Source: Castanea sativa
Taxonomy: Eukaryota; Streptophyta; Magnoliopsida; Fagales; Fagaceae
Length of the DNA: 64,000 nt
Assembly (NCBI RefSeq): GCF_040712315.1
Contig: NC_134015.1
Span: 5,479,945-5,543,944, forward strand
Reading direction: 5' to 3'
Shown: positions 23,450 to 34,570 of the stretch, piece after piece
Position numbering within the stretch: the stretch's first letter is position 1
Layout of the letters: each line of letters begins with the position of its first letter
Translations under genes and position numbers: made by a program
Notes under the pieces: generated by a model
Told to the model about the DNA's origin: nothing
What the model saw: only the letters and a program-made list of their open reading frames with translations
Database searches by the model: none

Positions 23450-23917
23450 CACATATGCCTTGGAGAAGTTATCCTCGGCAAGCCAATTCGAGTGAAATTA
23501 TCCTCGACGAGTACAGTTGGTCCAAATTAAGTTCCTTGGTATGAATCTTGGCTCGGTGGGCCTGGTCTAAGTGGACCTCTTTTCTCTATTGGGCCTTCTC
23601 TATAATTCATTGGACCTTTAGCTAACAGCCCAATATTGTTAAGACAATTTATTACCCCTGTACCATGGGAATATACAACACCCCACTCACATTAGAGTGG
23701 ACCCCACTTGTGTGGGATCTACCCCTATGCAAGTGGGATGTTATATATCCTATTGATATAAAATACCGTCTCTCTACTTAATAGGTCCAGCGTAATATAT
23801 ATATTTGGTACAACAGCAGCAGCCAATATCCAGCTCTATGAACTATTTCATAATAGAGAAATTTATAACAATGATGGCCACTAAAAAATGTTAGGCAATG
23901 GCCACTAAAAAATGTAC

Positions 23918-24045
23918 CATTCTGCAAGCATTGCAGAACCCTCTTCAAACAACTCCTCCACAACCCCAACAGCAGAAAGCTTATTTGTTGATTTGTTTAT
24001 AGAATTCTGAGCTTTCTTCCCAAAGAGTAAAGAGCGGAGCATATT
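23918..24045 (-). pseudogene. Truncated PP2C exon 6 fragment (fragment B, part 2)
   Basis: The frame NMLRSLLFGKKAQNS...ELFEEGSAMLAE matches PP2C exon 6. It breaks off at about 24,045 at the same place, and into the same unrelated sequence (ATATGATGCAGACC), as fragment A at 9,375. Exons 1-5 and the 5' half of exon 6 are absent. Confidence 0.9.
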
Positions 24046-25039
24046 ATATGATGCAGACCACTTTAAGAAATGGGGGAGGCAACTAAAAACTCTATACAAA
24101 GAAAGTGGGATTAGGATCTCATATTCTCATGTTATCTTAAATCCCACTTTTTTTACATATGTCATTTGATAGCCATTGACTGTGGTGGGGACTGATTGGT
24201 CAACTTTCTTATTTCTCTTTCTTAGAGCACTTTCGTACTAGCTTATTCATCCTCTTTCATAAATTTTGGTCAAGACTTTTATAAGGTGGGATTTCATTTG
24301 ATATCCTGTCCCAATCATATTTCTGTTTCAAGTTTCATAAGGGGTTGAAATAGAAATCATGGTCCATTTTGTGGTGACCTTAAAGATGTTGGACACCATT
24401 TTTTTGACCTTGTTGATTCTGTGACACTTCGTGTTGGCCCAAATATTAAGACTTTTTTTTTAACATGTAAAGGATTGTTCTTACTTTAAACATCTCCTTT
24501 CTTTTTCCATAATCATGTCTGTCTACTTATCATTGGCTCTAGTTAAATGACAGGTAGAGCACATCTAGTTTTGTATTCACCGACTCTACTCATCATGGTT
24601 GTATGCGCTAGTATAAAATTGTTGGCCAATATAGTGCAAGTAATGTTTTATTTTTTTCTATGATGAATAAATTCAATTATATGATTTATTGACCAATGTA
24701 AACACATGATTAAATTTAATTAAGAACTTAAGATACAATACATAAGGGACTGTGCGTAAGTGAGTAGAACAGCTAACTTGTTTGCTTCAAACGTCACGTT
24801 GAACTTGGTAATTATTTTATGATCTCTATGAGTGGGGGAGTTATATATTCAATGCAGCTATTTGGTCTCTCCAATAAAAGCTGATGGAGGGGCACACTTC
24901 TTACTACTCATAGGATAGGTGGTAATTAATGTACTTCCTTTTGGTTTCTAGATTTATGGGTTTCAATGGCGTCCTATTTGATATTTTTATATTTTAATGG
25001 TCCCCCAAAGGTTTACGTAGGAATGAGGTTTGTGAATTT

Positions 25040-25044
25040 CTACA

Positions 25045-25105
<61 letters not shown>

Positions 25106-25570
25106 CGAATATGAACTGGTACTATAGATATAAAAACGAATAAGAACAAACTATAGATTAGATGTAAAGAAAAAGTGAATGAGTGATTATGGAATGAGTG
25201 AGAGAGAACTACAAACACAATACATAAGAAGCAAAGTTTAGGCATTTAATTTTTAAGGAGCAAGTTGAAAGTCATTTGCTGACTCTTGTTTTGGGTAATT
25301 TTGTAAAATCAATGAAAATAGGATTCTTTTTCTTTTTCTTTTTTTTGTTGTTAGATTGTGTTGAAGAAAATATTATTTGGTAGAAAGCAATAAATAAGGA
25401 GAGAGAGAAAAAGAGAGAGAGAATACGAGTATTAATTAGGTAATAAGGTAGAAAACAATAGCATTTAATGGTGTTTTTTAACTGTTACATTTCTTAGAAA
25501 TCTATTGTGTAAAAATGTGTATGTTTATAAGAGTTACACCATGTGTAACTTGAACCCATCTAATATATAT
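25040..25570. repeat. Insertion and microsatellite expansion in the promoter of GUB_WAK copy 3
   Basis: Copy 2 joins GTGAATTTCTA directly to TACATAGACACTTTCC. Copy 3 has about 500 extra bases here: (ATAC)n then (AT)n at 25,041-25,104, AT-rich unique DNA with GA runs at 25,400-25,422, then ATATATATACACACACAC at 25,563-25,580. The ancestral TATA area is replaced by a new TATATATA about 65 bases upstream of the ATG. Confidence 0.75.
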
Positions 25571-25632
25571 ACACACACACTTTCCTCTTTGAACTTCTTG
25601 CTTCCCCTAAGTGTTTTCCCTATAGTCTAACA

Positions 25633-26310
25633 ATGGACACTTTAGTGAGGGTAGTTATGATGTTTCTTTTTCTCATTTTAGTAACCCATGTGTCAGAAGC
25701 ATACAATACTTGCCCTAAATGTGGCAGCATTGATGTTCCATACCCTCTTAGCACTGATGACAACTGCGGAGACCCTAGGTATAAAGTCTATTGCAACAAT
25801 GGCATTCTTGAGTTCTTGTCAACTAGAGGGTTTTACTACAAGATCCTCAGTATTAATCAAAGTGCTTATAAGCTCATTATAAGCCCACCCCCAATACAGA
25901 AAGGCACATGTTATTCTTCTGATTTCAGTTCAGAAGGTTTAAAGCTTGATGAGAACTTGCCCTTCAATATATCAACTCATAACACTGTCATGTTGTTTAA
26001 TTGCACTGAACCCCTTTACTACTGGGCTCTGAATAGTTCTTCAACCAGCTTTTGTAGGCAGTTTGAGAACAATGTGGAGGAGGGAATAATTGGGTGTAAG
26101 AATACCCTTTGCTGCCACTACTTGAAAGATTCTCCCTTTACTTCACACATGATTAGGATCAGGGCTATAGGGTGCACTGCTTATCCTTCAATGGTGAATA
26201 TGAAGCCCGGATCTTCCTTTGATTCATGGACCAACGGTATTGAGCTGCAATGGGTGCCCCCCCAACTGAGTTTGGCCCTAAGGCCACCAAAAGGTATGCT
26301 GTGCATCTAA
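25633..26310 (+). CDS. Short secreted GUB_WAK_bind protein, copy 3 (extended C-terminus)
   Basis: A 225-residue ORF. Signal peptide MDTLVRVVMMFLFLILVTHVSEA, domain start CPKCGSIDVPYPLSTDDNCG, same cysteine pattern as copies 1 and 2. It has one extra in-frame codon (EGIIGCKN against EGIGCKN) and the stretch EPLYYWALNSSST where the others have a cysteine (LNCSST), so one cysteine is lost. A seventh C in the run before the old stop shifts the frame. After LQWVPP it reads QLSLALRPPKGMLCI and stops 15 codons later, reading through the donor-like AG/GTATG. If that donor were used the reading frame would continue into a later exon, but I find no kinase or EGF exon downstream. Likely a secreted wall protein or a decaying receptor-kinase first exon. 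Confidence 0.75.
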   Translation: MDTLVRVVMMFLFLILVTHVSEAYNTCPKCGSIDVPYPLSTDDNCGDPRYKVYCNNGILEFLSTRGFYYKILSINQSAYKLIISPPPIQKGTCYSSDFSSEGLKLDENLPFNISTHNTVMLFNCTEPLYYWALNSSSTSFCRQFENNVEEGIIGCKNTLCCHYLKDSPFTSHMIRIRAIGCTAYPSMVNMKPGSSFDSWTNGIELQWVPPQLSLALRPPKGMLCI

Positions 26311-27508
26311 CATGTATCCTCTCTTTTACAAACATGTGGAGTATTCACAGGATAAAACTCATATATTATGAGAAAGATTATGTATATGTGTGATGTACAA
26401 AATAAATATTGATTGTAGCTCATATCAAAAAATAAGGTTAGAACTATATATATATTTGAGAAGAAGCTTGTTGGTATTTTAATTCTATGATTTTGTTGTC
26501 ATAGTATTATAGTGGACCAGTGTTTTCTAGTTAGATTTTGTGCTTTATGATTGGTCACAAGCCACATAAAAGTGGAAAATATTGGGGAGCCAAAGCCTAG
26601 TATTAAGTTGGCTTTTGCAATTATGTAGTGTTTGATGTGTTACCGCTATTGTGTCTCAATCGCGTGGATTTGTTGCTTCTTTCCCCATGCTCTCTATAGA
26701 ATGGGTCTTCTTGTTTGGCTTCTTTTTTTCTTTTTTTAAAGTTGGTAGTCAAATAATTACTATTTCCTTCACAACTTCTTGTGTACTTTTTAATTATAAT
26801 ATCACAATGTGCATTAGATGATCGATGTGCTGAATCACTTCCAACAATGCATGGGATTAATTCTCTAGGCTTTATCACTGTTATCATTTGACAGGGGCCA
26901 AAGGAATTGGATTTTTAACATCTTTGCACTGTTATATATTTGTATAAGAGAAAATCTTGTTATACACTTGCTATTACACATTTCATACATACTTCATTTG
27001 AAATTATGTTTTAAAACACGATTTTAGTTAAAATGATGAAATCGTGTTTTGAAAAAAAAAATCACAATTTTAACTAAAATCATGTTTTGAAAACACTATT
27101 TTAACCCATATGGCAATGTTTATGAGAGTTTGCAATAATGATTTTTTCAATTTCAACTAAAATTGTGTTTTTCAAAAACAATTTCAGTTCACGTTATAGT
27201 GTGTATACGATGAGCATACAAAAATAAGTGTGCGATAACTATTACCCTTTGTAGAACTATAGTTTTGGTTTGCTACTTTTGTCATGGGCATGGTTTCAAT
27301 TTTAACAATCAACCGTCAAAATAAAATCAATTTAATAGGGCAAATTTCCATTGAGCTGGCAAGAAATTTGGTTTCATGTGAAAACATTTTACTAAGGTTA
27401 TGCAGCAAAGATAAATATACAAATAAATAAATAATGAACAAATTTGATTGCTTTCAAGAGCGAAATATTTCCCTTCATTTTCCCACTAATGTTATGTGGC
27501 GTTACTAA

Positions 27509-27703
27509 GTGTATGTTTGGATAGCAGCCACGTCCAACGTTTTTTGTGGGTCCAGTGCACTGTTCACAGGATCCGTAAGTACTTTTTTTTTCTTTCAGAA
27601 AAACAACTTCAAAACTAGGTCCCACAGCACTATTTACACATTTAAAAATTATTTTGCTACAGTGTTTTCAATTTTCAACAATAAGCGGTATTTAAACAAA
27701 TCC
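27509..27703. mobile_element. Tourist-like MITE, 195 bp, TSD TAA
   Basis: TAA lies at 27,506-27,508 and 27,704-27,706. Ends are GTGTATGTTTGGATAGC and (inward) GGATTTGTTTAAATACCGC. The interior GGGTCC...CACTGTTCAC and CAGAAAAACAAC pattern is that of an abundant MITE of woody dicots. Blocks 1 and 2 lack it. Confidence 0.75.
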
Positions 27704-29392
27704 TAAATGGATTCTAAAGTTTACAAATAAATTGCAAAAAAAATTCCATGTCAACAAAATATGTAATGAATTATTGCTTAATGGAGCAATTTTCAAGTTA
27801 AACATTAGGTAAAGTGTTTTCCCTCTAAATTACTTTCCATTCTCTCAAGAGTGCTGTGTGTACTTTTGTTTACTGGAATTCTAATCTCCAGACGTTTTAA
27901 GTAAACTTTTTGTTAGAAAATACAGTCCTTATAATAAATAATATTCAGTAATAAAGAGGAAGTTATATTGCATTTATCAAACTCAAAAATTTATTCAACC
28001 GCGGCAAGTTATGATTAACTTTTCATAAGTATATTGAATAGTTACAGCTAAACCATTTGCATGAGAGAGAGAGAGGGAGAGAGAGAGATGATGCTAATAT
28101 AGTTTCTTTTTGGTAGTTTACAAAAATATGAGGCCCAATATTGCAAATTTCCTGTCCAAATGTTCCTGGGCCCACTATTCTTATTTTTATCTACCTCTCC
28201 ATATGGCCAATGCTCACATGAGAAGCCTATTTGAAAATTTGGGGAGATGTGGTTTGGAAGGCAAAAGAGAGATTTTCTTCATGCATCCTTGGGGTCAAGG
28301 AAATAAGCTATAAATGGGCTTGGAACATTTGCAAGACTCATGAGCCCATTGGTGATGCAAGTGCAAGCCAAGTACATGGTGAAGTTGGCTTAATTCTATT
28401 GTAACACCCATGAATTTCAGCAAGAATACGAAACACCCTAATGCTTGCCCATCACTATTAATGCTTACTTAACACAATCCCTTGAATATAGTAGCTTCAT
28501 AGGGTGCCAATCATTTTAGGGAAACAAACTAAGAAGGATTTGGCTGACCAATTTACCCAAATTGACATTAATCCATATTGTTTCAATGTCTCATCAAACC
28601 CACTACTCAAGGTTGCAACACCCTTAAAAATCCAGGAATTAAAAACAATCTTACTTCTTGAAAGATGATTTTTGACATTTTTTGTACTTCTATAAAGGCA
28701 TAGCAAATGGAAGCATTAACTCAAGATTTCACTTATCAAATATATTGCATTTACTCTCTCTCTCTCTCCCACTAAAATTATCCTCTTCTCTCTCTCTCTC
28801 CCACTAAAATTATCCTCTTCATGGTCTATTAAAGCAAATCATAGTTGTTAGTGGGTTATGGGATTAACTTCATCGTTTGTGAGCTTATTGTGGCTTCCAA
28901 GATATGTCATTAGCTTTTATCATTGTGAGTGTTGATGCGAGTAGCAAGCTTGGCTCTCCAGTTTAAGCCTAGGTCAATAAACTAAGTCCATCTAAACACA
29001 ACACATGTAGAGGTGATAAAATGACCTTAAAACTTATAATATGTGTCCATTTATTTTATAGGAACAGTAGGAACCTCTAGAATTTTGGACGCTGTTGAGA
29101 TAGAACATCAAAGCCAACAATTCTATGTGACTTTTATCCTCAAGTGATCATAATGTCAATTTTACAAAGCATCCTCACCTAGTCAATCATGTCCAAAAAA
29201 AAAAAAAAAAATGTTATTATACTCCATGTAATATTTAAGCTATTGAACACTTGTAACCAAATAATAATTATCTCATGTATTTTGTAGGTATGTAATCTCT
29301 TTCATAATATGTGAATCACACATTGTGTGTAATCCATATATTTGTAAAAGACATAATGCATATATCAGATGCATAAGATACTTTCTCCCTGA

Positions 29393-30179
29393 CCATGATT
29401 ATACATTTTTATCCTTTTATATAAGAAGTAATGATAATAGGTCGGTTTGAGGTAAGTCTAGACAGGTCTCCACAGTTCAGATGTTAATTGCCATCGCCAT
29501 AGACAGTCACTTTCAAAAACCCTCCTTGTCCATTGGCTGCAATTGTCAATAACCCCAACAATTCTGAATTCCTCAGGAACTAGAGGAGCTGCCCCATCAG
29601 TGTACTTCCTTACAAATGTGATTACGGAGTAGTCTGGCTATTACTAAGACTGGGCCCAGGCCTTTTAGTTTTTGGAACAGATATCCTTATCGATAGGAAT
29701 CTGTGAGTGCATGACCTCAGGTAATTGCATAACAGGCTTTATGGGCCAGTCTAGTACTTTGACATTTTCACAATTTGAGAATTGTGCTACACTTTGAATG
29801 GCAATGAGGATTGAGGAGGACCTTAATGATGTCTCTCATTTTTCCCCTTGCAGATGTTAAAATAAATTGATTTTTTTTTTTTTTTTGTCTTTCCATATCT
29901 TTACAAAGGGCATAGATAAAATAAAATGACAGAATAAATGCAAGTGATTGATCCAAATTGGGATCCAGTGCAATATCATGCAATAGTTAGAGATATTGCA
30001 CCATGCAATACTGCTAACAGAGATTAGATTACAATCTTTTACTCAAAAAAAAAAATGAAAAGAAGAAGATAAAGACAAAGAAAACATGAAGGCCTTAACG
30101 GGAGATTTGGAAGTAGTGAACGTGGGCATATGGGGACTGCTTTAAATTGAAGCTATTCAATTTGAATAGCATAAGAGAA
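29393..30179. other. Spacer with a coding-like fragment
   Basis: On the minus strand around 29,455-29,640 a frame reads VITFVRKYTDGAAPLVPEEFRI and continues as VGVIDNCSQWTRR; it looks protein-like, but stops lie upstream of it. I do not recognise it. It may be an exon remnant. The rest is AT-rich, with a poly-T run at 29,869-29,886. Confidence 0.25.
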
Positions 30180-30182
30180 TAA

Positions 30183-30645
30183 GGGCTGTTTGGTTTAGAG
30201 GAGTTTTGATTTATATGATCCAAAACTCATAACTGAGTTATCAAAATACATGAGACTCACACATTTTTTTGTTTGGCTTAACTTTCAACTCTTGTTTCTA
30301 TCACTCAATTCTCTGATTTTTGAGTGATGAGTTATGGAATCTAAAAAAACATTTTAGGTATTTTCAGTTTTCAAAATTTAGTTTTCAATAGTATTTTTGT
30401 AATTAAACCCAAGTTTGAGCCGCAATGTTTGACTTTGGGATTTTTTTTTTTTTTTTTGAAACAAAGCCCAGCCACATGCCCAGCCGCATATCTTGACTTT
30501 TTTGGTTTTTTTTTTTATTTTAAAAAACAAAGTAACAGTAGAATTGAGTAATGAGTGACAAACTAGTAGAGTTTGAAAAATTGAGGTATTTTAAGGGGTG
30601 AGTGATGAGAATTGAATGATGACAAATTACAATCCAAACGGGCCC
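30183..30645. mobile_element. PIF/Harbinger-type MITE, TSD TAA
   Basis: Left end GGGCTGTTTGGTTT and right end CCAAACGGGCCC form short TIRs. TAA lies at 30,180-30,182 and 30,646-30,648. Its right two-thirds is repeated in the tandem duplication that follows (31,077 onward), where the left end is missing. Confidence 0.65.
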
Positions 30646-31064
30646 TAAGTTTTTCTAAAAGATATTAAATTCTTTAAGAATGTGTAAGCCTCATATTTTA
30701 CCCCTCCAATCTCAACATGTCATATCATTTTATCACATATTTAAGAATAAAAATAAGCACAACCAAACACAATTAATTCTATTACCCATGTATAAATCCA
30801 ATCAAATTGAGAGTTTATTAAGATGTGTTATTAGGTGTAGTAGAATGTATTGAAATTTAAGTAAAATATTATTGTAACAATCTGTTATTAAATGATGTAA
30901 AATATAAGCACCTCATCCATACCAAATTTGAACTCATTTTTCCTCGTTAATTAATGTTATGTGTGAGGGAAATTTGGGACAGTTAAAAGACAAGCGCAAA
31001 CAGTAAAATCCTATTATTAGCAGTATATATAAATATAGGATGTACATTGTATTCCAATAAAATG
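30316..31064 (+). repeat. Tandem duplication, unit 1 (about 750 bp)
   Basis: Begins TTTTTGAGTGATGAGTTATG inside the Harbinger-type MITE and ends CATTCCAATAAAATG-like at 31,064. It is nearly identical to unit 2 apart from small indels. Confidence 0.9.
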
Positions 31065-31076
31065 GGACCCACACAA

Positions 31077-31804
31077 ATTTTTTGAGTGATGAGTTATGAA
31101 ATCTAAAAAAACATTTTAAATGTTTTCAGTTTTCAAAATTCAGTTTTCAATGGTATTTTTGTAATTAAACCCAAGTTTGAGCCGCAATGTTTGACTTTGG
31201 AGTTTTTGTTTTTTTTTTTAAATGAAATAACAGCAGAATTGAGTAATGAGTACCAAACGGGTAGAGTTTGAAAAATTGAGGTATTTTAAGAGATGGGTAA
31301 TGAAAATTGAATGATGGCAAATTACAATCCAAACGGGCCCTAAGTTTTTCTAAAATATATTAAATTCTTTAAGAATGTGTAAGCCTCATATTTTACCCTT
31401 CCAATCTCAACATGTCGTATCATCTTATCCCATATTTAAGAATAAAAATAAGCACAACCAAACCCAATCAATTCTATTACCCATGTATAAATCCAATCAA
31501 ATTGGGAGTTTATTAAAATGTGTTATTAAGTGTAGTAGAATGTATTGAAATTTAAGTAAAATATTATTGTAACAATCTTTTATTAAATGATGTAAAATAT
31601 AGGCACCTCATCCTTACCAAATTTGAACTCCTTTTAAAATCAAGAATTTTGAAAATTTAGTATATATGACTTATTTTTCCTCATTAATTAATGTTGTGTG
31701 TGTGAGGGAAATTTGGGACAGTTAAAAAGACAAGCGCAAACAGTAAAATCCTATTATTAGCAGTATATATAAATATAGGATGCACATTGCATTCCAATAA
31801 AATG
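31077..31804 (+). repeat. Tandem duplication, unit 2 (about 730 bp)
   Basis: Repeats unit 1, including the motif AAGCGCAAACAGTAAAATCC (30,993 and 31,732). It differs by small indels, for example about 45 extra bases near 31,635-31,680. No gene lies within. Confidence 0.9.
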
Positions 31805-32180
31805 ACATTCAGAAAGCAAATAAAAAGTAAAAACACATCTTGCCATGACTTCCAACTACAAGCAGGAAAAACTGCTGAAACATAGCTTATCATTACGGAA
31901 TCTTCGTTTTTACTTACAAATTCAAGCTGTTAGCAATCAAACTATCACAAACATATCTAGTAGGTACCATGTTTGTCCTCTGTAAGTCAGTCCAACAGTT
32001 GAGCACAAACAGAAATGCCACAAACTTTCAACAATCTCCAAAACACCTACTCTCTGTATTTCTACCTCATTTCTTACACACATCTATAACGACAATTTCC
32101 GACCAGGAAAACCAAACATGCTCACACTGCCAGAGAAAAAAAAATATATCAATATATTTACTAATTTACCAGACAAATTA

Positions 32181-34570
32181 CTATGAGATCACTGTGGGTA
32201 TGCCCGCCCTTTTTCCTTCCATGGCATCTTTCTTCTTCCGACAGTTAGCACAAAGGAAGGGGCCTTCCCATGGTTTCGATGCTGGAGAGAAGAAAGGCCC
32301 TGAATTTACTGATAATCCATCAGCAGGGGCTTGATCAACTTGGCAGACTGCACACCGGAAAAGCCCAGAAGTTGCGTTCGAAGGAAAATCCTTACCCAGC
32401 CTGCATTTTCATTCAGAAGAAGATGAACTAAGGACTACAACCGGAATGAGAAAACTGAAGAACCCCCTAATTAACTCTTTTAAACAAGAAGCCACATCAT
32501 TAAAGTAAAAGATAGAATAATCGGGCAGAAATAATTTGGCCTAGATTTGGCAAACAATGTCTATTAAGTAATGTGCTAAATGCACATTATGGGAGAAAAT
32601 TTACATGTGGCCATCTATTCAACAAATTTTTATTATCACGGGGATATACTTGTGGGATCCACCCCTCTGCAAGTGGGATGTTAGATATCCTGGTGATACC
32701 AGATTCAAAGAAAACTAATATTTGGAACAGGAGTAGCAAATATCCTGCTCTATGAACTATTTCATAATAGCGAAATTTATAACAATGATGGTAACATAGC
32801 CAAAGAATGTTAGGCAAGGGCCACTAAAAAATGTACCTTTCTGCCAGCATTGCAGAACCCTCTTCAAACAACTCCTCCACAACCCCAACAGCAGAAAGCT
32901 TATTTGTTGATTTGTTCATAAAATTCTGAGATTTCTTCCCAAAGAGAAGAGAACGGAGCATGTTCTGTTTCTTCCTTGGCGTTGGTGGTAAAACAGGCTG
33001 GTCACAGGGGATGATATCAACAACAAGGCAGGTTGTATCATCCTTCAGGCCCCTTGACCTTAGAGCTTCCTAAGAAATGGAACAAACAAGTGTTAAGCCA
33101 CACAGGTAAAACTTAAGTATCATCTTGGACTTAAAAGAAGAATGCCAGTCTAGACATCACCTTCACAACCAGCTTTGCAGCAAGCTCTGCAGGTAAACCC
33201 CGACAAGACTTGGCAGCCATATCAGAAGATAAAGCATCCCAGATACCATCAGAAGCAATTATAAGTCTTCCTCCAGCATTTGAAATCTAAACAACCAGAA
33301 TGAGGTTTCTCAACTTCAGAATACATGAACAAAAATGCAAACAGAACCATCATCAATAAGACAATAAACTCACCTTCACTTGCTTAACATGTGGTATTGG
33401 CACAATGAATTCTCCGACATCTGTGTCACCAATAGACCTAGAAAGGCATAATCCACCAGGCCAGCATCGAAGGGGGCCAACCTATGAGCCATATACAGAT
33501 GGGAACTAATAAGATACTAGAAATGGTATATAATGCATGGAAGCTTCTAGTTTCTTTTGAGTAGCATAGTGACCAAAAATAATCAAAGTAAACCTCATTT
33601 CCACCATATACATTGAGTCTTCCTACTTCACCCCCACTGGCAGTGACACGCTCTCTCTCTTCTACATTCTCCTCCAGCCTGTGATCAACGGTCAAGAGAG
33701 AAACCACACCCCCTTGGGTGTCCAATATGCATCGTGAATCCCCCACAGATGCAACAGTTATAGTCCAATCATCAATCACAACAAATGTCACTGTTGTCCC
33801 AGAAGTCTCTCCTGTCATTAACAACCAAATGTAAAATATAAGTACACAAAAGAAAATGCCAATAACGAAGAACACATAAACATAACAAAAAACTCCCCAG
33901 TGCTTACCTTTCTGCTGAAATTCTATGTCAGTTTTCACAAAACCTGCAACTAGTGCCCGAGGAAGGGCCTGAAGCCACTCTTCCCTACTGCTTTCTTGAG
34001 GAATTGCACTCAAAACATTATCCAATAAGTTCTCCTTTGCAAAGATTGCAGCTGATATACCATTATGTCCATCAAAAATCTGCCAAGAAGAATCCAGTGC
34101 GTATTATATCCATTAGGGGGATTATATTGACGCTCCATTTGGTCGCTGAGAAAAGGATGGAAAAGATAAGAAACCAAACTTTGAATGATAAATTTCCCAC
34201 AGTTGAGACCACTGAAAACCAAGACTTCTATTCAACAGCACCTAATTCAGCTTCTAAGTTGGCTTTACATGTTATTTTTTTTCTCAGCAACCAAATGAAG
34301 GGTATTTAATTATTTCGCAAAGCAGTTGATGAGTTAGTATACATGGGAAGGAAATAATACCGCAAAAACAGAAAATGATGTCGACGGATTTCCTGGAACC
34401 CGCAAGCAATCGGGTTTTATCAGGAAATAATCCTCCCCTTTCTTAGCCAAAGCAGCCTGTCCATACTTCAAGAAAGGCTTCTCAAGCTTCTCATTCCTAA
34501 GCTCTCGACCAATCAGAGTCCCAAGCGGAACAAGAGGAGGCCTCATCCTTGACACTTCCGCCCGGCTCAT
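32181..34570 (-). CDS. Protein phosphatase 2C (plant AT1G09160/AT1G68410-type), 428 aa
   Basis: A Mg/Mn-dependent Ser/Thr phosphatase of the plant PP2C family. Seven exons on the minus strand: 34,361-34,570; 33,908-34,079; 33,594-33,811; 33,374-33,481; 33,161-33,286; 32,837-33,069; 32,181-32,400. All introns are GT-AG and the frames join exactly. Motifs in order: GRELRNEKLEKPFLKYGQAA, KKGEDYF, FDGHNG (metal site, about residue 72), TSGTTVTFVVID, VASVGDSRCIL, ERVTASGGEV, LSRSIGD, ASDGIWDAL, LKDDTTCLVVD. The C-terminus has a basic stretch (RKKQN...LLFGKK), VVEELFEEGSAMLAER, then two CxxC pairs (CAVC, CANC) and KKKDAMEGKR. I chose ATG 34,570 because MSRAEVSRMRPPLVPLG is conserved in the family. 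The catalytic aspartates are present and no stop occurs, so it looks functional. Two truncated copies lie upstream in the window. Substrate unknown. Confidence 0.95.

Larger units (their letters stand above)
20503..29392 (+). repeat. Segmental duplication block 3 (PP2C fragment B plus third GUB_WAK gene)
   Basis: The order matches block 2: PP2C exon 7 and intron 6 copy, shared repeat, exon 6 remnant, spacer, GUB_WAK gene, downstream homology to 29,392. It has more of the PP2C gene than block 2 has. It is interrupted by a solo LTR (21,521-23,449), a promoter insertion (about 25,040-25,570) and a MITE (27,509-27,703). Confidence 0.8.

Noticed and set aside
25043..25104. ATAC/AT run considered as a CRISPR-like or satellite array
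   Set aside because: Simple microsatellite without spacers.
31969..32334. 121-aa + strand ORF ending in SHGFDAGEKKGPEF
   Set aside because: It is antisense to PP2C exon 7 and its 3' flank.
33438..34025. 195-aa minus ORF read as one exon
   Set aside because: It reads through PP2C introns; the spliced model with GT-AG junctions explains the conserved parts better.
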